Shown piece after piece: positions 5,076 through 13,038 of a stretch of DNA of 64,000 nucleotides. The number at the start of each line of letters is the position of its first letter. Position 1 is the stretch's first letter. Made by a program: the position numbers and the translations under genes. This stretch comes from JBGTGG01 sp964398945 (GTDB taxonomy: Bacteria > Bacteroidota > Bacteroidia > Cytophagales > Cyclobacteriaceae). Under the pieces are notes generated by a model. The model was given only the letters and a program-made list of their open reading frames with translations. It made no database searches and had not been told where the DNA came from. Location of the stretch: contig CAYNOT010000016.1 in NCBI GenBank assembly GCA_964398945.1, positions 1 through 64,000 of the forward strand. The letters run 5' to 3'.

Positions 5076-6473
5076 ATGGATTATAAACTACATACGAATT
5101 CAAAAAAACTTTTGGCGGATACGCTGACACCTGTCAATATCTACTTGAAAGTACGCGATGTATTTGCCGGAAGTATCTTATTGGAAAGCTCCGATTACCA
5201 TGGGCAAGAGAATAGCCTTTCATTGATTTGTTGCGACCCGATCGCCTCTTTTCAGGTGAATGGAAATGTTCTGCAAATCCGGAACCCGGATCAGACCAAA
5301 ACAACGGAGACTTTCGAGGATAAAACTGTTGTCCTTTCCCGTCTGGATACTTTCAGGAAATCCTTTTCCGTAAAGGAAGAATCGGCCAACCATTTATCAA
5401 GCGGATTGTTCGGGTACATGGCGTATGATTCGGTTCGGTTTTTTGAGGATGTGGAAATTGAGAAGGTGGAAGAACAGATTCCGGATATCTTGTATAAAGT
5501 ATATCGGTATGTAATGGTGGTTGATCATTTTTCGAATGAGCTGACGCTGTATGAAAATACACTTGATGGAAGCGAAGCAAAAGGGCTGGATAAACTTGAA
5601 AAGATAATTTTCAGCAATCGGTTTTCAACCTTTCCATTTACTTCCATTGGAAAAGAGGAGTCTAACCTCACGGATGCTGCCTACATCGAAATGGTAAAGA
5701 AAGGCATGGAACATTGTTTTCGTGGCGATGTATTTCAAATTGTGTTGTCGCGAAAATTCACAAGTAAATTTAAAGGCGATGAATTTAATGTATATCGTGC
5801 CTTGCGTTCGATCAACCCCTCGCCCTATTTATTTTATTTTGATTACGGAAGTTTTAAAATATTCGGATCATCGCCCGAAGCACAAATCCAAATAAAAGGA
5901 GGAGAGGCCAGCATCTATCCGATTGCCGGAACATTCAAACGAACAGGAAACGATAAAGAAGACGCGAAACTGGCCAACCAGTTAACGCTTGATAAGAAGG
6001 AAAATGCAGAACATGTAATGTTGGTGGATCTAGCCCGAAATGATTTAAGCCGCGATTCATCTTCGGTTTCGGTTGAAGTTTTTAAGGAAGTCCAGTTTTA
6101 TTCACACGTGATCCACCTGGTCTCAAAAGTAACGGGCAGGTTGGATGAGGGGACTTCACCTTTAAAACTTGCCGTGGATACCTTTCCTGCGGGCACACTG
6201 TCGGGCGCACCGAAGCACATGGCGATGAACCTGATTAGCAAATATGAAAATGTAAACCGCGGGTTTTATGGTGGTGCGATTGGCTTCATGGGATTTAACG
6301 GATCATATAACCACGCGATCATGATCCGCACTTTTCTCAGTAAAGACAACACGCTCACTTATCAGGCAGGTGCCGGGATTGTTTCACAATCAGTTCCCGA
6401 AAATGAATTACAGGAAGTAAACAATAAAATTGAAGCGCTGCGCAAAGCGGTGGCGATGGCAGAGAGAATCTAA
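5076..6473 (+). CDS. trpE: Anthranilate synthase component I
   Basis: This 465-aa protein makes anthranilate from chorismate together with TrpG, the first committed step of tryptophan synthesis. The N-terminal domain contains LLESSD, the element that forms the tryptophan feedback site in characterised TrpE proteins, so allosteric inhibition is expected. The C-terminal chorismate-binding domain (about 195-460) shows GSSPEAQI, PIAGTFKRTG, DLARND, GTLSGAPK and YQAGAGIV. The start is set at ATG 5076, with AGGAAA at 5064-5069 at good spacing; a TTG just before it is less likely. It is the first structural gene after the attenuator. Confidence 0.96.
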   Translation: MDYKLHTNSKKLLADTLTPVNIYLKVRDVFAGSILLESSDYHGQENSLSLICCDPIASFQVNGNVLQIRNPDQTKTTETFEDKTVVLSRLDTFRKSFSVKEESANHLSSGLFGYMAYDSVRFFEDVEIEKVEEQIPDILYKVYRYVMVVDHFSNELTLYENTLDGSEAKGLDKLEKIIFSNRFSTFPFTSIGKEESNLTDAAYIEMVKKGMEHCFRGDVFQIVLSRKFTSKFKGDEFNVYRALRSINPSPYLFYFDYGSFKIFGSSPEAQIQIKGGEASIYPIAGTFKRTGNDKEDAKLANQLTLDKKENAEHVMLVDLARNDLSRDSSSVSVEVFKEVQFYSHVIHLVSKVTGRLDEGTSPLKLAVDTFPAGTLSGAPKHMAMNLISKYENVNRGFYGGAIGFMGFNGSYNHAIMIRTFLSKDNTLTYQAGAGIVSQSVPENELQEVNNKIEALRKAVAMAERI

Positions 6474-6477
6474 CAAT

Positions 6478-7041
6478 ATGGAAATACTGGTACTTGATAA
6501 TTACGATTCCTTTACTTACAACCTGGTACACATCATTCGTGAACTGGGGTATACGATGGATGTGATCCGAAATGATAAAATTAAAGTTGACGGAGTAAAA
6601 AAATACGATAAGATATTGCTTTCGCCCGGCCCGGGAATCCCCGATGAAGCCGGGATTATGAAAGACGTTTTGCGCACCTATGGTGAATCGAAAAGTATTT
6701 TGGGAGTGTGCCTTGGCCATCAGGGGATTGCCGAAGTTTTTGGCGGCAGTTTGATCAATATCCCAAAAGTCTTGCACGGTGTTACTTCTACTGTGGAAGT
6801 AATTGAAGACGATGCTTTGTTTAAGGGGATACCGAACAAATTTGTTGCAACCCACTACCACAGTTGGGCAGTAGTGAAAGAAAGCCTTCCAAAGGAATTG
6901 AAAATCACTGCCGTGAATGATGAAGGGTTGGTGATGGCGATTGCGCATACAACATTTGATATCCGTGGTGTTCAATTCCACCCGGAGTCAGTCATGACGG
7001 AGTACGGAAAGGAAATAATCAACAACTGGTTAATAAGCTGA
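6478..7041 (+). CDS. trpG: Anthranilate synthase component II (glutamine amidotransferase)
   Basis: This 187-aa class I glutamine amidotransferase hydrolyses glutamine and passes ammonia to TrpE. The oxyanion motif SPGPGIPDEAG follows residue 48, the nucleophile is C78 in GVCLGHQ, and the His/Glu pair is in VQFHPESV near the C-terminus. The gene starts 4 bp after trpE. In many organisms TrpG also serves folate synthesis with PabB, and this cannot be excluded here. The 108-bp gap before trpD holds two small inverted repeats (7077-7091 and near 7110) and no gene. Confidence 0.95.
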   Translation: MEILVLDNYDSFTYNLVHIIRELGYTMDVIRNDKIKVDGVKKYDKILLSPGPGIPDEAGIMKDVLRTYGESKSILGVCLGHQGIAEVFGGSLINIPKVLHGVTSTVEVIEDDALFKGIPNKFVATHYHSWAVVKESLPKELKITAVNDEGLVMAIAHTTFDIRGVQFHPESVMTEYGKEIINNWLIS

Positions 7042-7149
7042 TATGAAATCGTCACACACAGTTTCCACCTACAAAGATGCTAGTTTAGCATGCGATTCCA
7101 CCCCGAAAGCATCGGGACAAGTTGTGTCCACCAAAATAATTATTTTCAC

Positions 7150-8142
7150 ATGAAGGAAATATTAACCGATTTGATTGAACATCGTTCCTTGACGAAAGAT
7201 GCAGCGAAGCAAGTGTTGATCGACCTCGCTTCGGGCAAATACAATGCAAGCCAGATGAGCGCTTTCATGACCGTGTACATGATGCGCGCGATCACCATAG
7301 AAGAATTGCAAGGCTTTCGCGATGCGATGTTGGAGCTTTGTGTTCCCATAAAAACCGATGCGCCTGTAATGGATGTTTGCGGGACAGGAGGGGATGGAAA
7401 GAATACATTTAACATTTCAACACTGTCGGCTTTTGTAGTGGCCGCAGCCGGACAACCTGTTGCGAAACATGGCAACTATGGGGTTTCTTCTGTGAGTGGT
7501 TCATCCAATGTGTTGGAATATTTTGGGTATCAGTTTACGAATGATAAAAACAAACTTGAAAAGAGCCTCGAAGAAGCGAACATCTTTTTTATGCATGCCC
7601 CATTGTTCCATCCCGCAATGAAGAATGTTGCACCGATCCGCAGGGAACTTGGGGTAAAAACTTTTTTCAATATGCTGGGGCCGATGGTAAACCCGGCTTT
7701 CCCACCAAGGCAATTGGTAGGTGTTTTTAGTTTGGAGCTGGCGCGTCAATACGGGTACTTGTATCAAAATACAGATAAGGATTTTGTGATCATTCATGAT
7801 GTTAATGGGTATGATGAAATTTCATTGACGGGGCCTTTTAAATTGTTCACCAATTCAGGAGAGCAAATGCTGGAGCCAGCGGATTTAGGTTTGCAGGAAG
7901 TAAAGGCAACTGATATTTATGGTGGGGAAACGGTTGAAGAATCAGCAAAAATATTTATGGATGTATTGGAAGGAAAAGGAACACGTGCGCAGAATGATGT
8001 CGTGATTGCAAATTCCGGGATGGCACTGTATTGCGGGAATCGTGAAGAAGGGATTTTAAGTTCAATAGAAAAAGCAAAAGAAGCGTTGGTTTCAGGAAGG
8101 GCGCTGGAGAAATTTAATAAATTGTTAGATACTGGATACTAG
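7150..8142 (+). CDS. trpD: Anthranilate phosphoribosyltransferase
   Basis: This 330-aa enzyme joins anthranilate to PRPP. Signature parts are the PRPP loop DVCGTGGDGKNTFNIST (about 76-92), KHGNYGVSS and the R-x-x-LGVKTFFNMLGPMVNP block. The preferred start is ATG 7150; an in-frame ATG at 7090 would add a segment unlike the family. The gene ends KLLDTGY-TAG, and those last codons are units of the heptamer array that continues downstream. The repeat has therefore supplied or overlapped the natural 3' end of the gene. Confidence 0.95.
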   Translation: MKEILTDLIEHRSLTKDAAKQVLIDLASGKYNASQMSAFMTVYMMRAITIEELQGFRDAMLELCVPIKTDAPVMDVCGTGGDGKNTFNISTLSAFVVAAAGQPVAKHGNYGVSSVSGSSNVLEYFGYQFTNDKNKLEKSLEEANIFFMHAPLFHPAMKNVAPIRRELGVKTFFNMLGPMVNPAFPPRQLVGVFSLELARQYGYLYQNTDKDFVIIHDVNGYDEISLTGPFKLFTNSGEQMLEPADLGLQEVKATDIYGGETVEESAKIFMDVLEGKGTRAQNDVVIANSGMALYCGNREEGILSSIEKAKEALVSGRALEKFNKLLDTGY

Positions 8143-8200
8143 ATACTGGATACTAGATACTAGATACTAGATACTAGATACTGGACACTGGATACTAGAG
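8123..8200. repeat. Period-7 repeat array between trpD and trpC
   Basis: About ten 7-bp units alternate TACTGGA and TACTAGA, beginning inside the last codons of trpD and including its TAG stop (8140-8142). A more degenerate stretch (TCTTACA, TCTTGAT, ACTTGAT) continues to about 8258. The spacer is inside the operon and carries no reading frame of its own. Confidence 0.85.
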
Positions 8201-8265
8201 ATAAGACATACGAGGCGAGACCATTATTCTTATGTCTTACATCTTGATACTTGATACTTTAAAAA

Positions 8266-9066
8266 ATGAACATATTAGAAACAATCATTGAACAAAAAAA
8301 GAGGGAAGTCGCTGAACGCAAAGAGCTCTATCCGGTCAAGTTGTTGGAGAGGGGTATTTACTTTGAATCGCCAACTGTTTCGTTGAAGAAGTATGTTCAA
8401 CGAGAGGACAAGTCTGGGATCATTGCAGAGATCAAAAGGAAGTCGCCCTCAAAAGGTGTGATCAATGCGTATGTTTCTGTTGAGCGGACTTCGATCGGGT
8501 ATATGCAAGCGGGTGCTTCAGCCTTGTCGGTCTTGACCGATAAAGAATTTTTTGGTGGAAGCAGCGAAGATTTAACAACGGCCAGAAAATTCAATTTTTG
8601 CCCGATCCTTCGAAAGGATTTTACAATAGACGAATATCAAATCATTGAAGCGAAGTCGATTGGTGCAGATGCTATATTGTTGATTGCTGCAGTGTTGGAA
8701 CCAAAACGTTTAAATGAACTGGCTGGTTTTGCAAAGTCGTTGAAGTTGGAAGTGTTGATGGAAGTTCATAACGAAGAAGAACTAAAAGGGAACCTCGAAG
8801 CCGCTGTTGATCTTATTGGGGTCAACAACCGCAACTTGAAAACTTTTGAAACAAGCATTGAGGTTTCGAAGCGGTTATCCGGTTTGATCCCTGATCATGT
8901 AGTAAAGGTTTCGGAAAGCGGGATTGATTCACCTGCTACAATTATCGAATTAAAGAAGTATGGTTTTGAAGGGTTTTTGATGGGGCAGAATTTCATGCAA
9001 CATAGCCGACCGGAAAAGGCTGCTAAAGATTTTATTTCAGAGTTGAACCGGTTAAACAAAGTGTAA
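8266..9066 (+). CDS. trpC: Indole-3-glycerol phosphate synthase
   Basis: This 266-aa TIM-barrel enzyme closes the indole ring from CdRP. It shows EIKRKSPSKG (catalytic lysine), LRKDFTIDEYQI, GVNNRNLKTF and SESGIDSP in the order of the family. It is monofunctional; TrpF is a separate protein encoded with a one-base overlap downstream (TAATG at 9064-9068). It follows a repeat-filled spacer of 123 bp after trpD. Confidence 0.96.
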   Translation: MNILETIIEQKKREVAERKELYPVKLLERGIYFESPTVSLKKYVQREDKSGIIAEIKRKSPSKGVINAYVSVERTSIGYMQAGASALSVLTDKEFFGGSSEDLTTARKFNFCPILRKDFTIDEYQIIEAKSIGADAILLIAAVLEPKRLNELAGFAKSLKLEVLMEVHNEEELKGNLEAAVDLIGVNNRNLKTFETSIEVSKRLSGLIPDHVVKVSESGIDSPATIIELKKYGFEGFLMGQNFMQHSRPEKAAKDFISELNRLNKV

Positions 9067-9713
9067 TGTCAATGCTATCTTCCATAAAACTAAAAGTTTG
9101 CGGAATGCGGGATGCTCAAAACATCCTTGACGTTGCTAAGCAGCAACCTGATTTTATGGGTTTTATTTTTTACAAAAAATCACCCCGGTATGTGGGTGAC
9201 GGTTTTGAAATACCCGAAGCTTTTCCATCCTCAATTTCGCGCGTTGGTGTTTTTGTGAATGAAGAATTCGAAAAGATTGTTTCGCTCTCAAAAGAACACA
9301 AGCTTGATTATTTGCAGTTGCATGGCAATGAACCTGTAGGGCAAGTGAAAAAATTGAATGATTTAGGATTGAAAACAATAAAAGTATTTTCTATCGGTGA
9401 TGCGTTTGATTTTTCCATCACCGTGGAATACCAACCATATTGTGACTATTTTCTTTTTGATACAAAAGGAAAATACTATGGAGGAAACGCGAAAATTTTT
9501 GGTTGGAATCAACTGGAAAAATATGATCAGAAAATTCCATTTTTCTTAAGTGGTGGAATCGATCCTGAAAATGTAAGTAGAATAGGTCGGTTAAAAGGAA
9601 TGAACCTTTTTGCGCTGGATGTGAATAGCGGGGTTGAAATTTCCCCCGGTATGAAGGACGTTAACCGCCTGACCCGTCTGACCGCTCATAGCGGTCTGAC
9701 GGGTATAAACTGA
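9066..9713 (+). CDS. trpF: Phosphoribosylanthranilate isomerase
   Basis: This 215-aa TIM-barrel isomerase converts PRA to CdRP. The catalytic cysteine is C12 in KVCGMRD, and the catalytic-type aspartate lies in ALDVNSGVE; LQLHGNE and FFLSGGID are also conserved. The start overlaps the trpC stop. The last dozen residues (RLTRLTAHSGLTGIN) run beyond the normal family end. They are encoded by a near-perfect 14-bp inverted repeat at 9672-9704, which suggests an inserted palindromic element has been absorbed into the reading frame. Confidence 0.93.
   Translation: MSMLSSIKLKVCGMRDAQNILDVAKQQPDFMGFIFYKKSPRYVGDGFEIPEAFPSSISRVGVFVNEEFEKIVSLSKEHKLDYLQLHGNEPVGQVKKLNDLGLKTIKVFSIGDAFDFSITVEYQPYCDYFLFDTKGKYYGGNAKIFGWNQLEKYDQKIPFFLSGGIDPENVSRIGRLKGMNLFALDVNSGVEISPGMKDVNRLTRLTAHSGLTGIN
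9672..9704. repeat. Inverted repeat at the 3' end of trpF
   Basis: ACCCGTCTGACCGC (9672-9685) and GCGGTCTGACGGGT (9691-9704) pair with a single mismatch around a 5-nt loop. The hairpin is inside the trpF reading frame, 15-45 bases before the trpB start. There is no T run, so it is not a terminator. Confidence 0.85.
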
Positions 9714-9718
9714 ATTTA

Positions 9719-10912
9719 ATGATTATGGATAAAAAATTTCAAGTAGACGAACGCGGGTATTACGGCCAATTTGGAGGCGCGTATATTCCCGAGATGCTGT
9801 ACCCGAACGTAGAAGAACTGCGCAGCCGGTACCTTTCAATTCTTGCGGATGAAGGATTTAAAAAAGAGTTTAACAAGCTTTTAAAGGATTATGTTGGCCG
9901 TCCAACACCGTTGTTCTTGGCGAAACGACTATCAGCAACAATCGGAGCGCACGTATACTTAAAGCGGGAAGACCTTTGCCACACGGGTGCGCACAAGGTA
10001 AACAACACCATCGGGCAAATCCTGGTGGCGAAGCGGCTGGGCAAACAAAAGATTATTGCAGAAACCGGGGCAGGTCAACATGGTGTGGCAACAGCAACGG
10101 TCTGTGCCTTGATGGGAATGGAGTGCATTGTGTACATGGGCCAGTTGGATATCGAACGCCAACGCCCTAACGTAGAGCGTATGCGTATCCTTGGGGCAAC
10201 AGTTGTTCCGGCAACCAGTGGAAACATGACATTGAAAGACGCGACAAACGAAGCGATGCGGCACTGGATCAACAACCCGACAGACACGCATTATATCATC
10301 GGATCTGTTGTGGGCCCTCATCCATATCCGGATATGGTGGCCCGGTTTCAATCGGTAATAAGTGAAGAAATTAAAAATCAGTTGATCAGTGAAATTGGTA
10401 ATCCAAATCCCGACTACGTTTTTGCCTGTGTTGGTGGCGGCAGCAATGCCGCAGGTGCTTTCTACCATTACCTCGATCAACCGCATGTAAATTTGATCGG
10501 TGTGGAAGCGGCTGGCCTGGGTGTGGACTCAGGTGAATCGGCAGCGACAACTGCATTGGGCAAACCGGGGGTTTTGCACGGAAGTAAAACATTGTTGATG
10601 CAAACCAGTGATGGACAAGTGATCGAACCATATTCAATTTCAGCAGGGTTGGATTACCCGGGCATCGGCCCTTTCCATGCGCACTTGTTTGAAACAGGCC
10701 GCGTGCAGTTTTTGAATGTAACCGATGATGAAGCCATGAATGCAGGCATCGAACTCAGCCGGTTGGAAGGGATTATTCCCGCGATAGAATCTGCGCATGC
10801 AGTAGCCGCATTAAAGAAAATTGAATTTGATAGAGATGATGTCGTGGTGGTGAACCTTTCAGGAAGAGGCGACAAGGATTTGGAAACGTATATTAAATGG
10901 GGGAAGTATTAG
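9719..10912 (+). CDS. trpB: Tryptophan synthase beta chain
   Basis: This 397-aa PLP enzyme condenses indole with serine. The Schiff-base lysine is K93 in HTGAHKVNN, the phosphate-binding loop is GGGSNAAGAF, and the C-terminus keeps VVNLSGRGDKD. It is of the TrpB1 (alpha-dependent) type by sequence style. ATG 9719 and ATG 9725 are both possible starts; the second loses two residues only. It begins 5 bp after trpF and ends in TAG followed directly by repeats. Confidence 0.96.
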   Translation: MIMDKKFQVDERGYYGQFGGAYIPEMLYPNVEELRSRYLSILADEGFKKEFNKLLKDYVGRPTPLFLAKRLSATIGAHVYLKREDLCHTGAHKVNNTIGQILVAKRLGKQKIIAETGAGQHGVATATVCALMGMECIVYMGQLDIERQRPNVERMRILGATVVPATSGNMTLKDATNEAMRHWINNPTDTHYIIGSVVGPHPYPDMVARFQSVISEEIKNQLISEIGNPNPDYVFACVGGGSNAAGAFYHYLDQPHVNLIGVEAAGLGVDSGESAATTALGKPGVLHGSKTLLMQTSDGQVIEPYSISAGLDYPGIGPFHAHLFETGRVQFLNVTDDEAMNAGIELSRLEGIIPAIESAHAVAALKKIEFDRDDVVVVNLSGRGDKDLETYIKWGKY

Positions 10913-11063
10913 TTGATAGTTATTAGTCTTGAGTATCCAGTAACCAGTATCCAGTATCCAGTAACCAGTAACCAGTATCCAGTAACCAGTATCCAGTAAC
11001 CAGTAACCAGTATCTGTCCAACAACGAACGTCTAATGTCTAACGTCTTGTATCTAACGTCTAA
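10910..11063. repeat. Period-7 repeat array between trpB and trpA
   Basis: From the trpB TAG stop (10910-10912) there is a degenerate lead-in (TTGATAG, TTATTAG, TCTTGAG), then about eleven units of TATCCAG or TAACCAG. Five units of TCTAATG/TCTAACG/TCTTGTA type follow, running up to the trpA start codon. The orientation of the TATCCAG units is opposite to that of the trpD array. The whole 153-bp spacer is repeat. Confidence 0.85.
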
Positions 11064-11065
11064 TT

Positions 11066-11851
11066 ATGAATAGAATAACAGAACTTTTTAAGAACAAAAA
11101 ATCAAACATCCTTTCCATATTTTATACGGCAGGGTTTCCAAAACTTGATGATACCGTAGTAATCGCAAAAGCGCTGGAAGAGGCCGGTGCGGATATTATT
11201 GAAATCGGAATACCATTTTCGGATCCCGTTGCGGATGGCCCTACTATTCAGGCAAGCAATAAAGTAGCATTGGATAATGGAATGACGGTGGTGAAACTAT
11301 TGGAGCAAATTAGGCTTATTCGTAAAGAAGTGAATACTCCAATCATCCTGATGGGCTATCTGAATCCTGTGATGCAATACGGCATTGAAGAATTTGTACA
11401 AGATGCTGCCGCTGCTGGTGTTGATGGATTGATCTTGCCTGACCTTCCGCTTTATGAATTTGAAGAAAATTTTAAAGAACTATTTGCAAAGAACAACCTG
11501 GCCAATACTTTTTTGATTTCCCCAACTACTTCAGAAGAACGCATCCGAAAAATTGATGCTGTATCGAATGGATTTGTATATGTGGTATCAGCTTCCAGTA
11601 CAACAGGGGCAAAGCAAAATTTTTCAACAGGGCAACTGGATTATTTTTCACGCATTCAAAAAATGAAATTGAAAAATCCATTTCTAATCGGTTTTGGGAT
11701 TTCCGATCACGATGCTTTTAAAACGGCCTGTAAATATTCACAAGGGGCAATTGTAGGCAGTGCGTTTATTAATCTATTACGGGACTCAAAAGACATAAAG
11801 CCTGATGTATCGACATTCGTAGCTAAACTTAAAGTCGGACTTGAGACATAA
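11066..11851 (+). CDS. trpA: Tryptophan synthase alpha chain
   Basis: This 261-aa TIM-barrel lyase releases indole from indole-3-glycerol phosphate and channels it to TrpB. The catalytic acids correspond to E46 and D57 in IEIGIPFSDPVADGP, and the GYLNPVMQYG and SPTTSEERI blocks are conserved. The separation from trpB by a 153-bp repeat array is unusual, because these subunit genes normally overlap or abut. Confidence 0.95.
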   Translation: MNRITELFKNKKSNILSIFYTAGFPKLDDTVVIAKALEEAGADIIEIGIPFSDPVADGPTIQASNKVALDNGMTVVKLLEQIRLIRKEVNTPIILMGYLNPVMQYGIEEFVQDAAAAGVDGLILPDLPLYEFEENFKELFAKNNLANTFLISPTTSEERIRKIDAVSNGFVYVVSASSTTGAKQNFSTGQLDYFSRIQKMKLKNPFLIGFGISDHDAFKTACKYSQGAIVGSAFINLLRDSKDIKPDVSTFVAKLKVGLET

Positions 11852-11867
11852 GACACAAGTATCAGGA

Positions 11868-11950
11868 ATCCCATGTTTAAAAATCTAACATCTAACGTCT
11901 TGTGTCTTGTATCTAACGTCTAAAATCTTGTGTCTAACGTCTAACATCTA
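11868..11950. repeat. Period-7 repeat array between trpA and the DAHP synthase gene
   Basis: Ten consecutive 7-bp units follow the pattern TCTAACA, TCTAACG, TCTTGTG, TCTTGTA, TCTAACG, TCTAAAA, TCTTGTG, TCTAACG, TCTAACA, TCTAAGA, ending 4 bases before the next start codon. The unit sequence differs from the TACTGGA arrays, but the period is the same. Confidence 0.85.
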
Positions 11951-11954
11951 AGAA

Positions 11955-12965
11955 ATGATCATCCAACTTAAACACTCCATCACTTCAATTGAGAAAAACG
12001 ATATCCTCAGCAAAACAAAATTCCTAGGCTACAAAACCACCGAAGTGAAAACGCAAAAAGGTTCTTACCTCGTCAATATTGGCAAGAAGGAATTTGATAT
12101 CCGATTGTTAGGCCACATGCCTGGTATTCAGGATATCCATCGTGTTTCGGATGAATACAAATTGGTTTCACGAAAGTGGAAAGTCAATCCAACACAAATT
12201 GATTTGGGTGAAGGAGTAGTGATTGGAAACGGTTCCTTGTCGATAATGGCCGGGCCGTGTTCGATCGAAACCGAACAACAAATTCAAGATACCATTGACC
12301 ATCTTGCAGCGAACAATGTGAAGTTGATGCGCGGTGGTGTGTTCAAGCCGCGGAGTTCACCCTACGCTTTCCGTGGGTTGGGGACGGATGGATTGAAAAT
12401 GTGGTATACGTTGGCGCGCAAGGCCGGGATAAAAATTGTAAGTGAGGTGATGCAGGTTTCGCAAATCGGGGAAATGTATGACTATGTCGATATCTATCAG
12501 GTAGGGGCGAGGAACACGCAGAATTTTAATTTGCTCGATGAGCTTGGAAAGGTTGATAAGGCTGTGATGATCAAACGTGGTATCTCTGGTACGATAGAAG
12601 AATTATTGTCGTCAGCGGAATATGTTTTTTCTGCCGGAAATGAAAACTTGTTGTTGTGTGAACGCGGCATTCGTACGTATGAAAAAGCAAGCAGAAATAC
12701 GATGGACATCAATGCAATCCCAATCTTAAAGGAAAAAAGCCATTTGCCTGTGATTGCGGACCCTTCGCATGGCATTGGTATCCGGGATTTTGTGGAACCG
12801 GTTGCCTTGGCTGCGGTAATGGCCGGGGCGGATGGCGTGATTTATGAAACACACCGCAAACCGGAAGAAGCATTTAGCGATGGCCAACAGACGTTGGACT
12901 TTGAAGAATCGACAAAGTTGATTGCGCGAATGCGGAAAGCGTTTGCCTTGCGCGAGGAGTTTTAA
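11955..12965 (+). CDS. aroF: 3-deoxy-7-phosphoheptulonate (DAHP) synthase, type I-beta with regulatory domain
   Basis: This 336-aa enzyme catalyses the entry step of the shikimate pathway from PEP and erythrose-4-phosphate. Residues 1 to about 70 form a ferredoxin-like regulatory domain of the kind fused to the Thermotoga-type enzyme, where it mediates feedback inhibition by aromatic amino acids. The catalytic barrel shows AGPCSIE, FKPRSSPYAFRG, YQVGARN, IKRGISGT, DPSHGIG and YETHRKP. As the last gene of the trp operon it would raise chorismate supply when Trp is short. The gene symbol follows common usage and is not certain (aroG and aroA are also used). A terminator follows. Confidence 0.93.
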   Translation: MIIQLKHSITSIEKNDILSKTKFLGYKTTEVKTQKGSYLVNIGKKEFDIRLLGHMPGIQDIHRVSDEYKLVSRKWKVNPTQIDLGEGVVIGNGSLSIMAGPCSIETEQQIQDTIDHLAANNVKLMRGGVFKPRSSPYAFRGLGTDGLKMWYTLARKAGIKIVSEVMQVSQIGEMYDYVDIYQVGARNTQNFNLLDELGKVDKAVMIKRGISGTIEELLSSAEYVFSAGNENLLLCERGIRTYEKASRNTMDINAIPILKEKSHLPVIADPSHGIGIRDFVEPVALAAVMAGADGVIYETHRKPEEAFSDGQQTLDFEESTKLIARMRKAFALREEF

Positions 12966-12987
12966 AAAGGAATATAGATGGTGTATT

Positions 12988-13025
12988 AAAAAAAGAGGAA
13001 GCCGGAAAAGGCTTCCTCTTTTTTT
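12988..13025. terminator. Bidirectional terminator at the end of the trp operon
   Basis: AAGAGGAAGCC and GGCTTCCTCTT pair around GGAAAA, with an A run on the left and a T run on the right. The hairpin can therefore terminate both the trp-aroF transcript (plus) and the SGNH lipoprotein transcript (minus, stop codon at 13039). Confidence 0.9.
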
Positions 13026-13038
13026 CTCAATCCTTAAA

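Noticed and set aside
7090..7149. In-frame extension of TrpD that contains FHPES, like the end of TrpG
   Set aside because: The resemblance comes from a CCCGA-AAGCA-TCGGG inverted repeat; TrpD family proteins begin at the ATG at 7150. A decayed duplication of the trpG end is possible but not supported well enough.
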